DNA of 9,892 nt from an uncultured Ignavibacteria bacterium (GTDB lineage Bacteria; Bacteroidota; Ignavibacteria; Kapaibacteriales; UBA961). Numbering within the stretch: the first letter of the stretch is position 1; every line of letters starts with the position of its first letter. Under the pieces are notes generated by a model, which was not told where the DNA came from, did not search any database, and saw only the letters and a list, made by a program, of their open reading frames with translations. Location of the stretch: contig CALMMI010000150.1 in NCBI GenBank assembly GCA_937868245.1, forward strand, positions 1-9,892. Direction: 5' to 3'. A program made the translations under genes and the position numbers. This document shows positions 8,901 to 9,892 of the stretch, one piece after another.

Positions 8901-9892
8901 CCGACGGCAGCATGTCTGAGCAGCAAATCGCCGATCTTTACCGTTCGTGCGACGTGTTTGTTTCGCCGTATCGTGGTGAGGGCTTCTCGCTTCCTGCTCT
9001 TGAGGCAATGGCTTCGGGATTGCCGGTGATTGTTACCGATGGCGGGGCAACAGATGATTTTGCGGATGAAACAGTCGGTTGGCTTGTTCCCGCTGGGAAG
9101 CGTTCGATAGGAAATGTTATCAGTGGACATGAACTGACCGAAGAAGGATTCCTATTAGAGCCGGATGGTGACCAACTATCAGAAATTTTGAGGTATTGCT
9201 ATGCAAATCCAGCTGAATGTTTCCATAAGGGAATTGCTGCAAGTCATCGCGCCCGCACGGATTGGACGTGGAAAAAAGCATCACTCAAAGCACTTTCGCG
9301 GCTGGATGCATTGTGTAATACCACAATGGCAATTGAAGCAGAGCCGAAATTGCAAAATAAGGATGACGGAACTCTAGCAATTGCAAAAGCCGAAGATGCA
9401 ATCATTAACGGCGAAATAGATGATGCAATTACCTATTATCAGGCAGCAATCATGATGGGCGGACTTCCTACTCGCTATAACCTGCTTGCAATCCACCGTT
9501 TGGCGTGGCTCTCGGCAGCTGACGGAGATGTAGAACTTGCACGTCAGTTTATCGAAAAAGCGGAAAAACTACAAGCGAATCATCCCGATTCGCTTTATAT
9601 TCAATCGCTGTGTGCCGCGCTTGAGAGCAATTGGGTGGAATCTCTCGAACTGCTTAATGAGTTACTCCAAAATTGGAAGGCATACCGTTTTGATGTGTCA
9701 CTCGGTATTCCACTTGACCAACTACTGAGCGAATCAGCACGGGCTATGCTCGAACTTGGTGATTTGGAACATGCACATCAAATCTATGAGCAAGCCCTGA
9801 AACACAATCCACAAAATGCAGATGCCTGTTATGGTGTTGCGCTCTGTTTCAAAGCTGCCGACCTGATGGACGAAGCGAGGACGATGCTTGAT
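2066..9892 (+). CDS. Giant modular glycosyltransferase/methyltransferase with TPRs (3' end beyond window)
   Basis: One reading frame of 2609 codons (about 290 kDa or more) without a stop, open at the right edge. Domain order by residue: GT9-like (1-290), zinc ribbon plus SAM methyltransferase (300-565), GT9 (603-940), GT2 (1004-1250), TPR-like helices (1280-1350), GT4 (1376-1782), COG4627-like methyltransferase (1843-2006), Lys/Pro linker (2007-2042), GT4 (2043-2420) and TPR array (2433 onward). The start ATG is the most upstream possible because an in-frame TAG lies two codons before it, and the first domain begins immediately. No Shine-Dalgarno is seen. No signal peptide or membrane segment is visible, so a cytoplasmic enzyme using nucleotide-sugar donors is expected. 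Inferred role: stepwise assembly and methylation of a surface or protein-linked glycan by one polypeptide. Donors, acceptor and product are unknown. The frame was checked by codon phase at many motifs and ends in phase at the last base. Confidence 0.95.
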   Translation, partial: MNTSQRYGIAIFHGIGDILNCTPIAKQLKLKEPECHITWYTASKYRFIVENNPFIDEIITLDGDVLELDKEMSRLSKVQNWTRFFTPAPYMNYDVLPGGSLLDLIKTAARLEWTFPFIPIFSLSDSEVKQARDYWNALPEGKKILVETEFYSEQSHWKDDYAFEMLAELRQIDPVFIFTAKNKPPFFDEFHQKYPKSVWCAEPFRLNAEFFNLSDAFIGVSSGISCVTFSDYCRTDVPRIEVSRGEHWSATGYPHLSELYICYNRKRFQESLRSLAVRLSNSKAQLDFSPRFKTMSALPNGKERVVCLSCGSRQAIAVRGDDIVRCNDCGFHYLRDRMTTKEMEEYYTNVYAVDNPQAAPMVRVPPSKEAVDNKPEFISSQRKELFNQAVATYGKDIKGGTLVDIGCGWGALLHNAKREGMNVIGFEFTAPNVEFGRNVLGLDIRQQQFIDADLPESSVDIITMSHVLEHVPFPFEFLQKIEYVLKPGGIFTCVVPNFGSLGSETMKEQWAWLERDWHYSQFTPLVIREMFAQAGFFVENCSTATGDFGKDLPLAILKHHQPNATPHQLEEALEKINNSGLGEEIRIIGRKRGSTKARYTPKGKNILWVRTDSIGDATLSASMLPSISEKYDNSTVTVICQNHLREFYLVSPYADIVLGFDKDRAYREEPYRNDIALKLQKMHIDTALNSVYSREPLTDFFTLASGSGETIALDGGLDNMNDAMRRQHNTQYSQIIPSAGEYKLELERHKDFLHGLGIDTHSLLPTIWLTKDDEAFAEDFFQKNNLSSQNTIALFAGVQVDIRRYDRYGEALAPICKESNFTVIGFGSENEHDFVQKQLDATGVKTINLCGKTTIRQLAALLKKCKLSVGAETGAAHLACAVGTPNVVLLGGGHFGRFMPYSHLTSAVSLPLECFGCNWQCKYKTPYCVRSVSSGVLTEAIRQTLKKTSTKPRIFIQESAEWNPKPSEPEWAWFYHLVMPNAVEVIRVSEESLELNTQPQQTEILVTAVISTYNSEKFIRGCLEDLVRQTLFINGELEILVIDACSEQNEGAIVREFQSKYENIRYERTATREPLYASWNFASRIARGKYIANTNADDRRRPDCLEKLAQALETSGNGIAYSDLAFGKKENEPYESAAIGEWRFPDFDPKLAVLYNLGCFTLLWSKKAWEEIGGFNEEYKLAADFDFFTRVGLQFGASHVTEPLTMALLHDGQQSKKEEQMNAESNAIRTEFAKLPLELLFPDENLTTPESRAAVCIKIANVAMTLREPWFGDQVVTKPQAAAGWYQRALEEQPENSTANYNIALLAAIVGQNGAALQMLSRLKNQISIEEFDAAEQFIKKAAIKVNQELLHSIPIKEPLVYESLQKISKHKQTVKTRILFTMYGWNESGGGTTFPRSVAKKLATLGYDIAVFYAAGYHPSNNSPYYLENKSEDGVQLHGVYNRPTTFLDAENPLREIEDADCVRHFNQVLDEFEPDVVHFHNFLGLSFAIADAVKEREIPMVYTPHNYHLIDPTLYLFRSDLSLWNGTDFLGNSELAANLKKRGEYLRREQKACDLLSETIDYTLAVSRRQAEILTDFAGEDSHITIVNQIPESAENSEYSKKTYTNRSLRFGFIGGVMPHKGVHILAQAAQVAERSQVEIHIYGFGGKEYINMLKSIDQKGILHFHGEYRSSELPTIAKELDAVILPSVWEDCAPLVIAEALALHLPVIGADIGGFSDFVTDGFNGKLYRYDSARDLSKIIKDIIANPNQLETWSKNATLPYTFNDYTQFVGDLYNQLANGERPNPKDISLTFKQNETKNISQQSVPVMSSEPLNRVQFSENLSGGFSNKNARGQMPNPLPAPLYLNLGCGRDVRDGFVNIDLFSDDERVVAMDIRHLELADNVADGILASDVLEHFSHRETDAILAEWARVLKPNGEIIIRCPSLRLQIQAYQRGVWDADIASYMIFGGQTNPGDYHCIGFDEQSIKKHLEKVGFEVLSFEEVDTPQSAGFINLNMTVQARKKAPQIIQPKPTIAPKEVIPQTRKVSSTNEVVPHKAGTPSINLVWEGSQFVWHSFALINREQCANIIESGVAEVTIVPYEPDQFGPENNPKYELLASHDIRFKAETDEQIKKLPYVWVRHQWPPKVEEPKGALWVIQQPWEFTSLRKDFVELFNQADEIWTPSNYSRNAFVASGVESNKVQIVPNGIAPELFTPAGEKQHFATNKRFKFLFVGGTILRKGIDILLKSFATTFTNEDDVCLIIKDMGGDSFYKGQTAAGMIDQVRRLPGAPEILYADGSMSEQQIADLYRSCDVFVSPYRGEGFSLPALEAMASGLPVIVTDGGATDDFADETVGWLVPAGKRSIGNVISGHELTEEGFLLEPDGDQLSEILRYCYANPAECFHKGIAASHRARTDWTWKKASLKALSRLDALCNTTMAIEAEPKLQNKDDGTLAIAKAEDAIINGEIDDAITYYQAAIMMGGLPTRYNLLAIHRLAWLSAADGDVELARQFIEKAEKLQANHPDSLYIQSLCAALESNWVESLELLNELLQNWKAYRFDVSLGIPLDQLLSESARAMLELGDLEHAHQIYEQALKHNPQNADACYGVALCFKAADLMDEARTMLD
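2963..3760 (+). other. Domain 2 of giant protein: zinc ribbon plus class I SAM methyltransferase
   Basis: Residues 300-565. A four-cysteine ribbon (C307xxC310, C326xxC329G) precedes the methyltransferase, as in many sugar or small-molecule methyltransferases of the Methyltransf_11/23 type. Motif I is VDIGCGWG (403-410), the conserved acidic residue after it is in GFEFTAPN, the post-motif is HVLEHV (466-471) and motif III is VLKPGG (484-489). The segment ERDWHYSQFTP...FAQAGF is the typical tail of this group. It probably methylates a sugar hydroxyl or a related group on the growing glycan or a precursor, but the target cannot be read from the sequence. Confidence 0.85.
3872..4885 (+). other. 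Domain 3 of giant protein: canonical GT9 (heptosyltransferase-type)
   Basis: Residues 603-940. The N-terminal motif is ILWVRTDSIGDATLS, with G615-D616. The donor-site block is VGAETGAAHLACAVGTPNVVLLGGG, with E872, T873, G874 and H877 intact as in GT9 enzymes. Just after it is a cysteine cluster C914xxC917xxxC921x6C928, which could bind a metal or stabilise the loop over the active site. In GT9 such domains transfer ADP-heptose or a related sugar with inversion. This domain looks catalytically complete, unlike domain 1. Confidence 0.9.
5075..5815 (+). other. Domain 4 of giant protein: GT2 glycosyltransferase
   Basis: Residues 1004-1250 form a GT-A fold. The nucleotide-binding start is VTAVISTYNSEKFI (from 1006). 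An acidic residue, D1043, ends the second strand (EILVIDACS). The metal-binding DxD equivalent is NTNADDRRRP (N1095, D1097, D1098). The acceptor/base region is GGFNEEYKLAADFDFF, with D1184 and D1186. All landmarks of an inverting GT2 enzyme are present. The sugar donor is unknown. Confidence 0.9.
5903..6115 (+). other. Interdomain TPR-like helical segment
   Basis: Residues about 1280-1350 contain a helix pair resembling one TPR unit. AAGWYQRALEEQPENSTANY is followed by NIALLAAIVGQNGAALQML, showing the W/Y, A and P positions of a TPR, and then another amphipathic helix. It sits between the GT2 and first GT4 modules and may act as a spacer or docking surface. The match is weaker than for the C-terminal array. 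Confidence 0.5.
6191..7411 (+). other. Domain 5 of giant protein: GT4 glycosyltransferase
   Basis: Residues 1376-1782 form a GT-B fold. The N-terminal Rossmann half starts RILFTMYGWNESGGGTTF (glycine loop 1390-1392), with VVHFHNF (1478-1484) and YTPHNYH (1504-1510), as in GT4 enzymes. The C-terminal half starts FGFIGGVMPHKGVH (1613 onward) and carries SVWEDCAPLVIAEAL with E1693 and E1702, the retaining GT4 donor-site pair. The spacing between these glutamates is one residue longer than the usual E-x7-E; D1694 would give the standard spacing. Likely an active retaining transferase. Confidence 0.9.
7592..8083 (+). other. Domain 6 of giant protein: second SAM methyltransferase (COG4627-like)
   Basis: Residues 1843-2006. 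Motif I is LYLNLGCGRDVRDGFVNIDLF (in part), with G1851-C-G1853 and the acidic D1864. The post-motif is SDVLEHF (1893-1899), followed by VLKPNGEIIIR (from 1914). The LNLGCG...GFVNID signature is typical of the small COG4627-type predicted methyltransferases often found next to glycosyltransferase genes. It lacks the zinc ribbon of domain 2 and is a different methyltransferase type, so it is not a recent duplicate. Confidence 0.88.
8192..9325 (+). other. Domain 7 of giant protein: second GT4 glycosyltransferase
   Basis: Residues 2043-2420. The N-terminal half starts INLVWEGSQFVWHSFALINRE (in part), a signature of a GT4 subgroup common in surface-glycan clusters. WTPSNYSRNAF and VPNGI lie in the hinge region. 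The C-terminal half has FLFVGGTILRKGID (from 2213) and YRGEGFSLPALEAMASGLPV with the exact E-x7-E pair E2305/E2313. All GT4 landmarks are intact. The DNA of its catalytic core is noticeably more GC-rich than its surroundings. Confidence 0.92.
9362..9892 (+). other. C-terminal TPR array of giant protein (continues past window)
   Basis: From about residue 2433 the protein becomes a string of helix pairs with TPR spacing. AKAEDAIINGEIDDAITYYQ is followed by LARQFIEKAEKLQANHPDS, then ESARAMLELGDLEHAHQIYE, QALKHNPQNADACYGVALCF and a further helix at the edge. The A..A, Y and P positions of the TPR consensus are visible, notably NPQNADA near residue 2590. TPR superhelices bind peptides or proteins; in glycosyltransferases (for example O-GlcNAc transferase) they position the acceptor. 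Further repeats or domains may follow beyond the window. Confidence 0.85.

Noticed and set aside
2066..9892. Non-ribosomal peptide or polyketide synthase
   Set aside because: The length and modular layout suggested it, but no adenylation, condensation, ketosynthase or carrier-domain motifs are present. The modules are glycosyltransferases and methyltransferases.

Overview
The window has two parts. On the left is a short minus-strand gene pair. On the right is one very large plus-strand gene that fills about 80% of the window. No tRNA, rRNA, CRISPR array, insertion sequence or phage gene was seen. The DNA is moderately AT-rich. The large gene has no Shine-Dalgarno sequence, while the DUF2461 gene has a clear one. 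The mix of families would fit an environmental bacterium of the Bacteroidota/Chlorobiota/Ignavibacteriota group. That placement is an inference from style, not from a marker gene, and is weakly supported.

Left part (1-1592, minus strand): a DUF2461 (TIGR02453-type) protein gene is followed by a TIGR01777-type NAD(P)-dependent sugar-epimerase-like SDR gene. They share one base (TAATG), so they are almost certainly one operon. The SDR gene runs off the window edge a few codons before its expected end. A 473-bp divergent intergenic region (1593-2065) separates this pair from the large gene and holds only weak promoter candidates.

Right part (2066-9892, plus strand): a single uninterrupted reading frame of at least 2609 codons is open at the window's right edge. 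Read by hand in one frame, it encodes in order: a GT9-like domain with a degenerate C-terminal motif, a zinc-ribbon plus class I SAM methyltransferase, a canonical GT9 (heptosyltransferase-type) domain, a GT2 domain, a TPR-like helical segment, a GT4 domain, a second and different SAM methyltransferase (COG4627-like), a second GT4 domain, and a C-terminal TPR array still running at the edge. No signal peptide or membrane segment was seen, so the protein is expected in the cytoplasm.

Interpretation: the large gene looks like a glycan assembly line in one polypeptide. Five glycosyltransferase modules could add successive sugars, two methyltransferases could modify or cap sugars, and the TPR segments could dock the acceptor or partner proteins. 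Separate genes for these activities are common in surface-polysaccharide, O-antigen and protein-glycosylation clusters. Having seven catalytic-type domains plus TPRs in one frame is the outstanding feature of the window. The acceptor and the sugars cannot be told from the sequence.
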